Below are positions 25,889 through 33,699 of a DNA stretch of 64,000 nt, piece by piece. The stretch is from Paenibacillus xylanexedens (GTDB taxonomy: Bacteria > Bacillota > Bacilli > Paenibacillales > Paenibacillaceae): the NCBI RefSeq assembly GCF_007680605.1, contig NZ_VEIO01000002.1, forward strand, positions 555,899 through 619,898, read 5' to 3'. The notes beneath the pieces are model-generated. The model saw nothing but the letters and a program-made list of their open reading frames with translations, was not told where the DNA came from and ran no database searches. The translations under genes and the position numbers were made by a program. Numbering within the stretch: position 1 is the stretch's first letter; each line of letters opens with the position of its first letter.

Positions 25889-26851
25889 ATGGACGCCAGT
25901 CTGCACGCATTGTATCGTCCGGTACAGATGAATGGAATGGACCCCCGTACATACTATATAGAGAATAGTCCTTCCCCTGTGCTTATACCTTATGTAGCCT
26001 GTTATTGGGAGTCAGGAACTCGGGGACATATGGAAGATGGCAAGTATGGCATAGAGGGAATGGACATGGACATTAAGGTCAATGACCTAATGCTGAAATT
26101 TCCGGCCTCTGCCCGGGTACTACCAGATGGCTGTACTGACATCCTGATCGATTATAATCCAGAGCAAGCAAGGTATACATATAGCTATTGCGGCAATTAT
26201 ACGCAGCCTTTTGCTTTTCCGTTATCGCCTCCAGCGCCTCCGGCGGGAGCTTATACGTTTGGGGTTCGCTTTTTTCCGGGGGGAGCTCCTTTTCTACACG
26301 GCCAGTCACTGGATTTGTTTACAGACCGTCGTGTACCCCTGGAAGACTGTTGGCCAGACCGATGGGACGAGCTACAGTTGAAGATGGAGGAAACGGTGAA
26401 TTTTGCCCAGCGTGTGCAGGTGATGGAGTCTTACCTCCGCCGAGTGACCCTGCGCAGTAGCCCGATTCATCATCAGGCTGATCAGGATTTGCTTCGTAAT
26501 GTGCTCTACCGGATCTTCAAGGAAAGTGGTCGCTTGAGTATACAAGAACTTGCCCAGGGCGAAGCTGTCAGTGAACGACAGTTGCATCGCAAAATGACCG
26601 AACAAGTGGGTATCAGTCCCAAGCGCTTTAGTGAAATCGTTCGTTTTCATGAGGTGTTGCACGGTATCCGTAAAGGTCGAGCTGCTGACGGAGCTGAACT
26701 GGCACAGACGTATGGATTTTATGATCAGGCGCATCTGATCAGGCAATTCCGCAAGTTTTACGGTGATACACCGCTAGTTGCTGTTCAGGAGCATCAACAG
26801 ATGTTGTCCGAAAAGTACAATGATGCGGCAGTATCTTCCGTTATACTATGA
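25889..26851 (+). CDS. AraC-family regulator with DUF6597-like N-terminal domain
   Basis: A 320-residue protein. The N-terminal half starts with YIENSPSPVLIPYVACYWESG and has ARVLPDGCTDILIDYNPEQ, the signature of the DUF6597 sensor domain. The C-terminal half has a single AraC-type HTH pair (IFKESGRLSIQELAQGEAVSERQLHRKMTEQVGISPKRFSEIVRFHEVL). GGAAAGG lies upstream of ATG 25889. A DinB-like gene follows after 32 bases and is probably co-transcribed, so the regulator may respond to a compound handled by it. Confidence 0.85.
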   Translation: MDASLHALYRPVQMNGMDPRTYYIENSPSPVLIPYVACYWESGTRGHMEDGKYGIEGMDMDIKVNDLMLKFPASARVLPDGCTDILIDYNPEQARYTYSYCGNYTQPFAFPLSPPAPPAGAYTFGVRFFPGGAPFLHGQSLDLFTDRRVPLEDCWPDRWDELQLKMEETVNFAQRVQVMESYLRRVTLRSSPIHHQADQDLLRNVLYRIFKESGRLSIQELAQGEAVSERQLHRKMTEQVGISPKRFSEIVRFHEVLHGIRKGRAADGAELAQTYGFYDQAHLIRQFRKFYGDTPLVAVQEHQQMLSEKYNDAAVSSVIL

Positions 26852-26883
26852 ATCATAGACTTATCACAAAGGAGTAATGAATC

Positions 26884-27372
26884 ATGAATGGAGCATTGCA
26901 AATTCGGGAGCATCTGTTAACGGAACTGGAAACAGGCGTACGTACAGGGGCTTCGTTAATTCGTCTAATTCGTCCAGAGGACTGGGCGTATCGTCCGCAG
27001 GACAATATGCGTTCCCTTGTGGAACTGGTGCATCATTTTATCCAGATCACGGCTTCGGATCTTGTCATCATGCAAGAGAAAGGTGAGGCTGAAGTAGGTC
27101 GAGTGGAGAACAGTTTATCTGGAAACCAGGATATTGAGCAACTGGAAAAGACATTATGGAGCAATTTCGAGGCTTATAAAGCATATATTACAAGTCTCAG
27201 CGAAGATGACTTTTTGAACCGCTCTACCAAAGCTTTCTATGCAGAGCATGGACACCTGCAGGTGCAGTGGCAGATCGAAACGCTCACACACGTGTTCCAC
27301 CATCGCTCACAGCTCTATAATTACCTCAAACAGCAAGGCCATGAATTGAACTTTTTTATGCTGTATGCTTAG
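26884..27372 (+). CDS. DinB/YfiT-like putative metalloenzyme
   Basis: A 162-residue four-helix protein. The motifs LVELVHHFIQITASD (first His) and LTHVFHHRSQLYNYLK (two further His) are the metal triad of DinB-like proteins, which are thiol-transferases or hydrolases. KGQ-style AAAGGAG at 26870-26876 precedes the ATG. The gene follows the DUF6597 AraC gene in the same direction and ends at a terminator. Substrate unknown; family call is solid. Confidence 0.82.
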   Translation: MNGALQIREHLLTELETGVRTGASLIRLIRPEDWAYRPQDNMRSLVELVHHFIQITASDLVIMQEKGEAEVGRVENSLSGNQDIEQLEKTLWSNFEAYKAYITSLSEDDFLNRSTKAFYAEHGHLQVQWQIETLTHVFHHRSQLYNYLKQQGHELNFFMLYA

Positions 27373-27385
27373 TTTGTTCTTGGAC

Positions 27386-27430
27386 AAGCGGCTCCGTCGG
27401 ATCATCCGGCGGGGCTTATTTTGTTTTTCG
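27386..27430 (+). terminator. terminator after the DinB-like gene
   Basis: GCTCCGTCGG (27391-27400) pairs with CCGGCGGGGC (27406-27415, one wobble), followed by T-rich sequence. Just downstream, CCACGG (27485-27490) and CCGTGG (27499-27504) form another hairpin ahead of the next gene. Confidence 0.7.
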
Positions 27431-27560
27431 AGAATATGCGGTATCTCTATTAAACTTGCATGTCAGCTATAAATGTACGTTCTACCACGGTCAATTCACC
27501 GTGGCTTTACTAGATTTCAGACATAGAATACCGTATCAAAGCAAAAAGGAGGTGATTTTG

Positions 27561-27842
27561 ATGGCCATCCTTTTACCATTACAGTTCTACAATCTGCCAG
27601 CGGGTGTGGGTAAATCCTACTATGAAAACCTGTCTGGCGGCACCAATGCAAGTGTTACGGTGAACAACAATGGACCGTTTCCGGTATCTCTCGTCATCAC
27701 TCGTGTAAATGCTCCAGTTGTCACTTATGTTGTTCCGGTGAACAGCAGTTTGAGCATTACCGCGAGTCAGGTGCTGGTCTTCGCTTTGCTGGCGAACCAG
27801 GGAGGTGCTGCTTCCGGTACGATTGAAGTTGCTTTGGCGTAA
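27561..27842 (+). CDS. small beta-rich protein, possibly endospore-appendage-like
   Basis: A 93-residue protein (start ATG 27561 after AGGAGG at 27548-27553; a longer frame lacks a ribosome site). It is a single beta-sandwich: SVTVNNNGPFPVSLVITRVNAPVVTYVVPVNSSLSITASQVLVFALL... and GTIEVAL at the end. The strand pattern recalls DUF3992-type subunits of endospore appendages, though it has no Cys, which those use for cross-links. A surface or spore role is only a possibility. A promoter-proximal hairpin (27485-27504) may regulate it. Confidence 0.5.
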   Translation: MAILLPLQFYNLPAGVGKSYYENLSGGTNASVTVNNNGPFPVSLVITRVNAPVVTYVVPVNSSLSITASQVLVFALLANQGGAASGTIEVALA

Positions 27843-27863
27843 TCCGGTGTGGTAGAAACTTAT

Positions 27864-27901
27864 GGGCCTCTGTCCGACATGTTCGGCAGGGGTCTTTTTT
27901 T
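27864..27901 (+). terminator. intrinsic terminator
   Basis: GGCCTCTGTCCGA (27865-27877) pairs with TTCGGCAGGGGTC (27882-27894) with wobbles, followed by seven T. Confidence 0.78.
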
Positions 27902-27998
27902 AGCTGGTGTGATCTGGATTTAAAGTGATATTATACTAAGGTGTGTTGAGTTACTATATTAAGCAGTGTAATCTGCAGGGAAGAGAAGGGAAGATAAG

Positions 27999-28688
27999 AT
28001 GATTAAAAAATTATTCTGTTATATCCTAGGGGCAAGTCTAGGTTTAACCGTGCTGTTATCAGCGCCCATGTTAGTTCAAGCAGAAAGACAATCATTAAAT
28101 TACAGTAATGGAGCAGTATATTACGGAGAGACCAAAAACGGAAAACCTCACGGGGAAGGCAGAATGACATGGGGGAAATCCAAAACTTACAATGGAAGTT
28201 GGGTTGAAGGCAAACGTTCAGGACAGGGAGTTTATAAAATGACAACGCAGGAAACAGACCGAATCTCAGAAACACAGTATGAAGGAACCTGGAAAAGCGA
28301 TCAAAAAGAAGGCAAGGGAGTACTGCGTATCACCGAGATTAGTCTAACTGGAGCTATGCTGGAGTCACGAGTGCAAACAGGGACCTTTGCTAAAGATCAG
28401 TGGATTGCCGGGTATGATGTACGCAAGGGGGAGTATGACCCTCCGTATTATTTTGCTTATCAGGATGCAAAAATAAAACTTCAAATTTTGGGTGAGGCAG
28501 GAGAAATTTTGAAAGGGCTCAAAGAAGGTTATTTCTTCTCTTTTAAGTATCAAAAAGGAAAAGTACATAAAAATGTTGGTGTCGGGGATGAGTATGATCC
28601 AAAAGCGTTTCGTTCCTTTATCGTAAGTATAGAAAAAGAGATTAAACCCTATATCCAGCAATTCGAGAAGCTTGCGAAGAAACTATAA
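27999..28688 (+). CDS. secreted MORN-repeat protein
   Basis: A 229-residue protein with a signal peptide (cleavage near AQA, residues 27-30). Three MORN motifs follow: YYGETKNGKPHGEGRMTW, YNGSWVEGKRSGQGVYK and YEGTWKSDQKEGKGVLRI (about residues 41-110). The second half is a non-repetitive domain ending KPYIQQFEKLAKKL. MORN repeats usually bind membranes or phospholipids, or scaffold other proteins. The protein would act outside the cytoplasmic membrane. Function unknown. Ribosome site GGGAAGAT.. is moderate. Confidence 0.75.
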   Translation: MIKKLFCYILGASLGLTVLLSAPMLVQAERQSLNYSNGAVYYGETKNGKPHGEGRMTWGKSKTYNGSWVEGKRSGQGVYKMTTQETDRISETQYEGTWKSDQKEGKGVLRITEISLTGAMLESRVQTGTFAKDQWIAGYDVRKGEYDPPYYFAYQDAKIKLQILGEAGEILKGLKEGYFFSFKYQKGKVHKNVGVGDEYDPKAFRSFIVSIEKEIKPYIQQFEKLAKKL

Positions 28689-28771
28689 TTGTTTATCCCG
28701 AACGCGGTACGATTAATTACATAATATAGACTGCACGTTGAGATCGTGCCTGGGATTCGGGAGGTTAGTAG

Positions 28772-29314
28772 ATGATGAATAGCAGACGGACAATTGTTTT
28801 GGAAACGCAGCGACTTGTATTTGCGACATGGGACGAAGGTGATCGTGCCCTCGCGTTTGCGCTCTGGGGTGATCATGAGGTGACCCGGTGGGTTAGGGGC
28901 AACGAGGTTCTGAGCGAAGAGGAAGTAGAGGCGAGGTTAACTCAGGAGATCGAGCGTGAGAAGCAGGAGGGTGTGCAATACTGGCCCCTTTTTCAGAAAA
29001 ATTCAGACGTCTTCATCGGTTGCTGTGGTCTCTGCCCTTATGATCCGGAAGAGAACATCTATGAGTTTGGTTTTCTGCTGACTCGTGATCACTGGGGACA
29101 AGGATATGCACAGGAAGCGGCGCAGGCTGTTGTTCGTTATGCTTTTGACAAGTTGGAGGTAACGACTCTGGTTGCAGGGCATCATCCGGATAATAAGGCG
29201 GCGCAACACATTTTGAGCCAACTCGGATTTGAGCCAATGCATGAGCGGCGGGATGAAGCAACAGGTGTGATGAAGCCTTTCTATAGATTACGGAAAAATA
29301 ATACTGCCCGCTGA
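28772..29314 (+). CDS. GNAT-family N-acetyltransferase (RimJ/RimL type)
   Basis: A 180-residue acetyltransferase. LETQRLVFATWDEGDRALAFALWGDHEVTRWV at the start, IYEFGFLLTRDHWGQGYAQEAAQAVVRYAF (the acetyl-CoA pyrophosphate-binding QxxGxA-like loop, WGQGYAQ) and ATTLVAGHHPDNKAAQHILSQLGFE near the end are hallmarks of RimJ-type GNATs. The substrate is unknown (ribosomal protein or small amine). GGGAGG precedes the ATG; a GTTGAGATCGTGCC hairpin lies upstream. A dispersed element follows. Confidence 0.87.
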   Translation: MMNSRRTIVLETQRLVFATWDEGDRALAFALWGDHEVTRWVRGNEVLSEEEVEARLTQEIEREKQEGVQYWPLFQKNSDVFIGCCGLCPYDPEENIYEFGFLLTRDHWGQGYAQEAAQAVVRYAFDKLEVTTLVAGHHPDNKAAQHILSQLGFEPMHERRDEATGVMKPFYRLRKNNTAR

Positions 29315-29557
29315 GTAACGTTCCAAGGTATCTTATCGCGAGTCGTTTTCATGCATTTTTTATTTCGCGTTCAGCTTCTATTAAGGTGGGGAGGATAAGA
29401 TAACTCTTGTAAACCCCTTCTCGTGTTAAATAGATGTGTGACTGACCCTGCCGGGCGACGGCGGGGTATTTTTTTGCTTGTTTTCGACATCTTATAATAA
29501 AAATAAAGATAAACAAAAATAAATAAAGGTATTTAAAAGAAAATTGTGTAATAATTA
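29315..29557. repeat. dispersed conserved element, copy 2 (29368-29470)
   Basis: 29405-29444 is identical to 25681-25720, and the flanks also agree with copy 1. It ends with CCCTGCCG/CGGCGGGG (29446-29465) and seven T, a different but equivalent terminator hairpin. The compensating change in the hairpin alongside the invariant core supports a structured or transcribed element. Confidence 0.6.
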
Positions 29558-29587
29558 TTGACTAACAAACAAAAACAAAGGTATAAT
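29558..29587 (+). promoter_or_regulatory. rhaD promoter with A/C-rich repeats
   Basis: TTGACT (29558-29563), an 18-base spacer and TATAAT (29582-29587). The spacer AACAAACAAAAACAAAGG and the upstream AAACAAAAATAAATAAAGG are similar, giving tandem AAACAAAAA blocks like operators of DeoR-type sugar regulators, none of which is encoded nearby. Confidence 0.7.
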
Positions 29588-29658
29588 GAATGTGAAAAAA
29601 GGAACTTGATTCGATCGTGAAAGCCCAACTTTAAACTTGAACATAGGAGAGGATTAAC

Positions 29659-30510
29659 ATGAACGTGACCCTTCGGACCGCAAGACTAGAGCCTGCCGGA
29701 TTCGATATTCCATTTGTGCGCGAGATGGCAGAGATTACGCAACATATGTGGAAGAATGGATGGGATGAGCGTAATGGCGGTAATGTCAGCTATCTATTGA
29801 AGGAGGAAGAGGTTGCACCGTACATTGACATTCATCATGTGATCCGCACCATCACACCTGCCTTTTCCGTGCAAGAGCTGGCGGGACAGTATTTTATCGT
29901 TACGGCATCGGGCAAATATTTCAAAAACGTGCTGGCAGACCCGGAAGGCAATCTGGGTGTACTGCGTGTATCTTCGGATGGTCAGGAGCTGGAGGTATTA
30001 TGGGGACTGAACGGTGGTGCGAACCCGACAAGTGAACTGCCGACCCATTTTATGAGCCATATTGAACGTTTACAAAGAGACCCGAACCACCGGGTTGTCA
30101 TGCACAACCACGCGACACATGTACTAGCCATGACCTTCATCCATGAGCTGGATGAGGCCAAGTTTACCAAGACACTCTGGCAGATGTGCACCGAATGTGT
30201 GGTGGTATTTCCAGATGGCGTGGGGATTATACCTTGGATGATGCCCGGTTCGAATGAAATCGGCCGCGCAACTGCGGAGAAAATGCAGGAGTATCACGCG
30301 GTGATCTGGCCTCAACACGGCATTTTTGGAACAGGTACAACGATTGACGAAGCATTTGGTCTGATTGAGACTATTGAAAAGGCGGCTCAGGTATACATGC
30401 TTGTTGCAGGTCACGATATCAGACAGCGGATTACGGATGAGCAACTACTTGCCCTTACAGAACAATTTGGCGTAACTCCTCGCCCCGGTATCATTCAAAG
30501 TGAAGTGTAA
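29659..30510 (+). CDS. rhaD: rhamnulose-1-phosphate aldolase
   Basis: A 283-residue class II aldolase that splits L-rhamnulose 1-phosphate into DHAP and L-lactaldehyde in rhamnose catabolism. The opening [26 protein letters not shown], the catalytic Glu in [11 protein letters not shown], zinc ligands in [10 protein letters not shown] and QHGIFGTG, and overall length match RhaD. The ribosome site AGGAGAGG fits the ATG. The usual partners rhaA/rhaB are not in this window; it stands alone with its own promoter and terminator. Confidence 0.93.
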   Translation: MNVTLRTARLEPAGFDIPFVREMAEITQHMWKNGWDERNGGNVSYLLKEEEVAPYIDIHHVIRTITPAFSVQELAGQYFIVTASGKYFKNVLADPEGNLGVLRVSSDGQELEVLWGLNGGANPTSELPTHFMSHIERLQRDPNHRVVMHNHATHVLAMTFIHELDEAKFTKTLWQMCTECVVVFPDGVGIIPWMMPGSNEIGRATAEKMQEYHAVIWPQHGIFGTGTTIDEAFGLIETIEKAAQVYMLVAGHDIRQRITDEQLLALTEQFGVTPRPGIIQSEV

Positions 30511-30566
30511 ACAAGCTCAATATGACAATTGTTTTATATGAAGCTGACCATATGAAATCGTGATCG

Positions 30567-30605
30567 TGGCCTTTGGTTCTTTGAACCGAAGGTCTTTTTC
30601 TTTTT
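30567..30605 (+). terminator. rhaD terminator
   Basis: GGCCTTTGGTTC (30568-30579) pairs with GAACCGAAGGTC (30583-30594) and is followed by a long T-rich run. Confidence 0.85.
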
Positions 30606-30842
30606 TCGGGCAAACAATCGCCGTTTTAGGTCAAAAACGTTCAATTTGCTCAGCAAGAAAGGCTTTGTTATCGAATATTGAATCGTAGAATGCATTATCA
30701 CGCGCTGGCGATTTTCGGGTGAAATGACGTATTGTCAATGGCTCTGCGATTTTGCATAATAACTATGCTTCATAGATAAGAACAGACATTGTTATCCAGA
30801 TGAGAAGCAAAGAAGCTTATAGACAAGAGATGGAAGGAAGTT
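30606..30842 (+). promoter_or_regulatory. kimA upstream region and promoter
   Basis: TTGTCA (30732-30737), a 17-base spacer and CATAAT (30755-30760) form a plausible promoter. The 235-base region was examined for a ydaO-type c-di-AMP riboswitch, which normally precedes kimA in Bacillus; I cannot see its conserved elements. The rest shows no gene. Confidence 0.55.
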
Positions 30843-32666
30843 ATGATCATGCTTGGCAAAATGAAGAGAATCTTAATCGGCAAGCCAATGAAGTCGGCTG
30901 AATTGGATGCAGAAAAATTGGGGAAATGGAAGGCGCTCGCCATCCTGTCTTCCGATGCTTTATCATCCGTTGCCTACGGTACGGAACAGATTTTGCTGGT
31001 GCTGGTTGCGGCGGGATTCGCCGCCTTGTGGTACTCGGTTCCGATTTCCATCGCCGTGCTGGGATTGCTCGTCATTTTAATTTTTTCGTATCGCCAGACC
31101 ATATTTGCTTATCCTACAGGGGGCGGCGCGTATATCGTAGCCAAGGATAACCTGGGCACCACACCGAGCTTGATAGCCGGAGGTTCATTGCTAGTCGATT
31201 ATATCCTGACTGTGGCTGTAAGTTCGTCCGCAGGTACGGATGCGATCACATCTGCTTTTCCTGTACTGCATGACTATAGTGTCATTATTGCGCTTATTAT
31301 GATTGTGTTTCTAACTGTTATGAATCTGCGGGGGGTTACGGAGTCAGCTTCGGTGCTGGCGATCCCTATTTACCTGTTTATCTTTTCGATTGCCATTCTC
31401 ATTATTTCGGGTGGTATCAAGTTTATGGCTGGCGGCATGCATGCCGCGGCTCCGGAATTCGGAACAAGTCTGTCGCATGTCAGCATCTTTTTGCTGCTTA
31501 AAGCGTTCAGCTCTGGATGCTCGGCTTTGACCGGGGTAGAGGCGGTTAGTAACGCTATTCCGAACTTCAAGCAGCCTGCGGAGAAGAATGCGGCCGGAAC
31601 GTTGCTGCTGATGGGATGCATCCTTGGCGCCATGTTCATTGGCATCACGCTGTTGGCCTTTGGATACGGGATCAAGCCTGATCCGAAAGCAACGGTCATT
31701 TCCCAGATTGCCGAAGCTACGTTTGGCAGGGGATGGATGTATTTTATTATCCAGGGCGTTACGGCTCTGATCCTGTTCCTCGCGGCGAATACGGCATACT
31801 CGGCCTTCCCGCTGTTGTCCTTCATGATGGCGAAGGATAAATACATGCCACATATGTTCATGGTGCGAGGAGACCGTCTAGGCTTCTCGAACGGAATTAT
31901 TTTTCTCAGCGTCATGTCGGCACTTCTGGTCGTTGGATTTAAAGGGGATACCGGAAACCTGATTCCGCTCTATGCGGTCGGGGTGTTCATTCCATTCACA
32001 CTGTCGCAGCTCGGCATGATGATACGCTGGATCAAAATCAAGCCGTCTGGCTGGAAAACAAAACTGCTCGTAAATACAATCGGTATGCTGACTACGTTGT
32101 CCATTACGCTGATTTTTATTTTCACCAAGTTCACGCAGACATGGGTTATCTTTATTTTCTTGCCACTGGTCGTTTATGTGTTCATGCGCATTCGTAGCCA
32201 TTACTGTAACATTGCAGACGAACTACGTATCGATATTCAGGTGGATAAACCGGCCAAGAAAGGCAATACGATTGTTATTCCGGTGGCGGGCATTACTCGG
32301 GTGGTGATGAATACCATCAGTTACGCCCAGACGATGTCGGATCATGTGGTGGCCCTGTACATCGGCTTTGACGATGAGGCTATACGGAAGATGGAGCAGA
32401 AGTGGGAAGAATGGAATCCAGGCGTCCGCCTTGTCGTGATCAAATCGAGATATCGCAGCATTATGGGCCCGCTGAAGAAATTCATTGATACCGTGGAATG
32501 GAAAACAGCCGAAACAGACCATATCACCATCCTGATTCCGCAATTTATTACGAAGCACTGGTGGCAAAATGTACTGCATAACCAGACCAGCTTCATGATT
32601 CGGGCTTATCTGATTAATTATAAAGATGTGATTGTGACGACGGTGCCGTATCATCTGAATCGTTAG
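30843..32666 (+). CDS. kimA: high-affinity potassium importer KimA
   Basis: A 607-residue APC-superfamily permease, the same length as Bacillus KimA (YdaO). FLIGKP-like start, KALAILSSDALSSVAYGTEQILLVL, YPTGGGAYIVAKDNLG, GGSLLVDYILTVAVSSSAGTDAITSAFP and LKAFSSGCSALTGVEAVSNAIP are near-identical to that family. Twelve membrane spans are followed by a soluble C-terminal domain (ending WWQNVLHNQTSFMIRAYLINYKDVIVTTVPYHL). It takes up K+ with H+ and is bound by c-di-AMP in Bacillus. GGAAGGAAG precedes the ATG; 30849 is an alternative. Confidence 0.94.
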   Translation: MIMLGKMKRILIGKPMKSAELDAEKLGKWKALAILSSDALSSVAYGTEQILLVLVAAGFAALWYSVPISIAVLGLLVILIFSYRQTIFAYPTGGGAYIVAKDNLGTTPSLIAGGSLLVDYILTVAVSSSAGTDAITSAFPVLHDYSVIIALIMIVFLTVMNLRGVTESASVLAIPIYLFIFSIAILIISGGIKFMAGGMHAAAPEFGTSLSHVSIFLLLKAFSSGCSALTGVEAVSNAIPNFKQPAEKNAAGTLLLMGCILGAMFIGITLLAFGYGIKPDPKATVISQIAEATFGRGWMYFIIQGVTALILFLAANTAYSAFPLLSFMMAKDKYMPHMFMVRGDRLGFSNGIIFLSVMSALLVVGFKGDTGNLIPLYAVGVFIPFTLSQLGMMIRWIKIKPSGWKTKLLVNTIGMLTTLSITLIFIFTKFTQTWVIFIFLPLVVYVFMRIRSHYCNIADELRIDIQVDKPAKKGNTIVIPVAGITRVVMNTISYAQTMSDHVVALYIGFDDEAIRKMEQKWEEWNPGVRLVVIKSRYRSIMGPLKKFIDTVEWKTAETDHITILIPQFITKHWWQNVLHNQTSFMIRAYLINYKDVIVTTVPYHLNR

Positions 32667-32733
32667 TGTGAAATGAATGTAAAGCAAGTTATCTCAATAT
32701 AACGTTAATGTTTAATATAGCATTTACGCATAT

Positions 32734-32778
32734 TACCGCAGGGAAATCTCCAGATTGGAGGTTCCTTGCGGTTTTTTG
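32734..32778 (+). terminator. kimA terminator
   Basis: ACCGCAGGGAA (32735-32745) pairs with TTCCTTGCGGT (32762-32772, one mismatch), with an inner TCTCC/GGAG stem and a T-run. Confidence 0.88.
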
Positions 32779-33071
32779 CGTACTTGTGCAGTTTGGTGAA
32801 TTCATCCTGTTCTATGTTGCGTTATGTAAAAAGGTGGCACAAGGATTAACTTGAATTTGATGCAAGTTCCATTTTGCTATGACATTGGAAAATTAAACTA
32901 GAGTTCGTGGTGCTGGGTTCAGATGAGTTATTCATCTCAGAGCTTGTACAACGAGAGCATAACAATTTTTTGCAAACCGGAATGAAGATTATGTAAACAA
33001 TGGAAACGGGAGAAACGCGGCGGCAACCGAATCTATGCTGAACTTCGAAGCGGGTGTGAAGACGTTAACGT
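32779..33071. other. gene-free stretch before a gene fragment
   Basis: About 290 bases without a gene. The last part (33020-33110) still shows coding-like words in another frame (AATESMLNFEAGVKTLTFDE), so it may hold decayed remains related to the fragment at 33072. No repeat or promoter pattern stands out. Confidence 0.4.
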
Positions 33072-33302
33072 TTGACGAAATATCCACAGTTCCAGACAGC
33101 AGTCAACCAATTGCATGCTTCAGCTGATTCGACAGCAACATCCGGCGCAGTTATGGGTGTTTTTCCAGAAGCGAGACAGATTGTCGAAGGAGCGATTGAA
33201 ACGGTGCTGAATGGGCAAGTAGCGCCACAAGAAGAACTGGATGCGGTAGCAAAGCAGATTACGGAAAAAATCAAGCAGTACAATAGCACAGTGAAGAAAT
33301 AA
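33072..33302 (+). pseudogene. C-terminal fragment of a sugar ABC transporter binding protein
   Basis: A 76-residue open frame (TTG at 33072) whose sequence YPQFQTAVNQLHASADS...GVFPEARQIVEGAIETVLNGQVAPQEELDAVAKQITEKIKQYN is the end of a family-1 extracellular solute-binding protein: PEARQ, then the helix with VLNGQ, then a final amphipathic helix ending in lysines. Full members have about 400 residues with a lipoprotein signal. No such N-terminus is upstream and stops lie in frame. It is followed by a hairpin (33339-33365), as the end of an operon. It appears to be a remnant of a lost sugar uptake operon. Confidence 0.7.
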
Positions 33303-33338
33303 CAATCCGTGAAGCAGTTATAATTAGAAAAGAACCAG

Positions 33339-33365
33339 ATGCGGCGATCCTATTGATCGCCGCAT
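33339..33365 (+). terminator. perfect hairpin after the gene fragment
   Basis: ATGCGGCGATC (33339-33349) and GATCGCCGCAT (33355-33365), 11 perfect pairs with a five-base loop. The T-run is weak. It is the likely old terminator of the lost transport operon. Confidence 0.65.
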
Positions 33366-33699
33366 TATGATGTAATTAACTATTTTCTTCACATCAGGAA
33401 TTGTCGAATCTACGTGTGATTACCTCTTTTTATGTTATGAAAGTTTACGCATTGTAGGTCTAATCGCTTAGATTGTCGTAGCTTCGGTTACGAGATGTCC
33501 TCTTAAAGTCCTGAAAAGTGAAGATATTGATCTGAAAGTTAATAAAATCTAAGTTATTTGTAATGTATATGTTCTATTTCCTTTCATTTCGTAAAAATAT
33601 TGTTTACATGCTACTATCGTTCAGTTATCTTATATTTGAACTAATGTACAAACTCTGTGAACAAATGATTGAAAATTTGAAAACATGGGGGTAGAAGGA
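33366..33699. other. gap before the large surface enzyme
   Basis: About 330 A/T-rich bases. A promoter for the next gene must lie here but several weak candidates are possible and I cannot choose. GGGGGTAGAAGGA at 33687-33699 is the ribosome site. Confidence 0.35.

Noticed and set aside
30606..30842. c-di-AMP (ydaO) riboswitch before kimA
   Set aside because: The conserved segments of that riboswitch could not be found by eye in the leader, so it is not listed as a feature.
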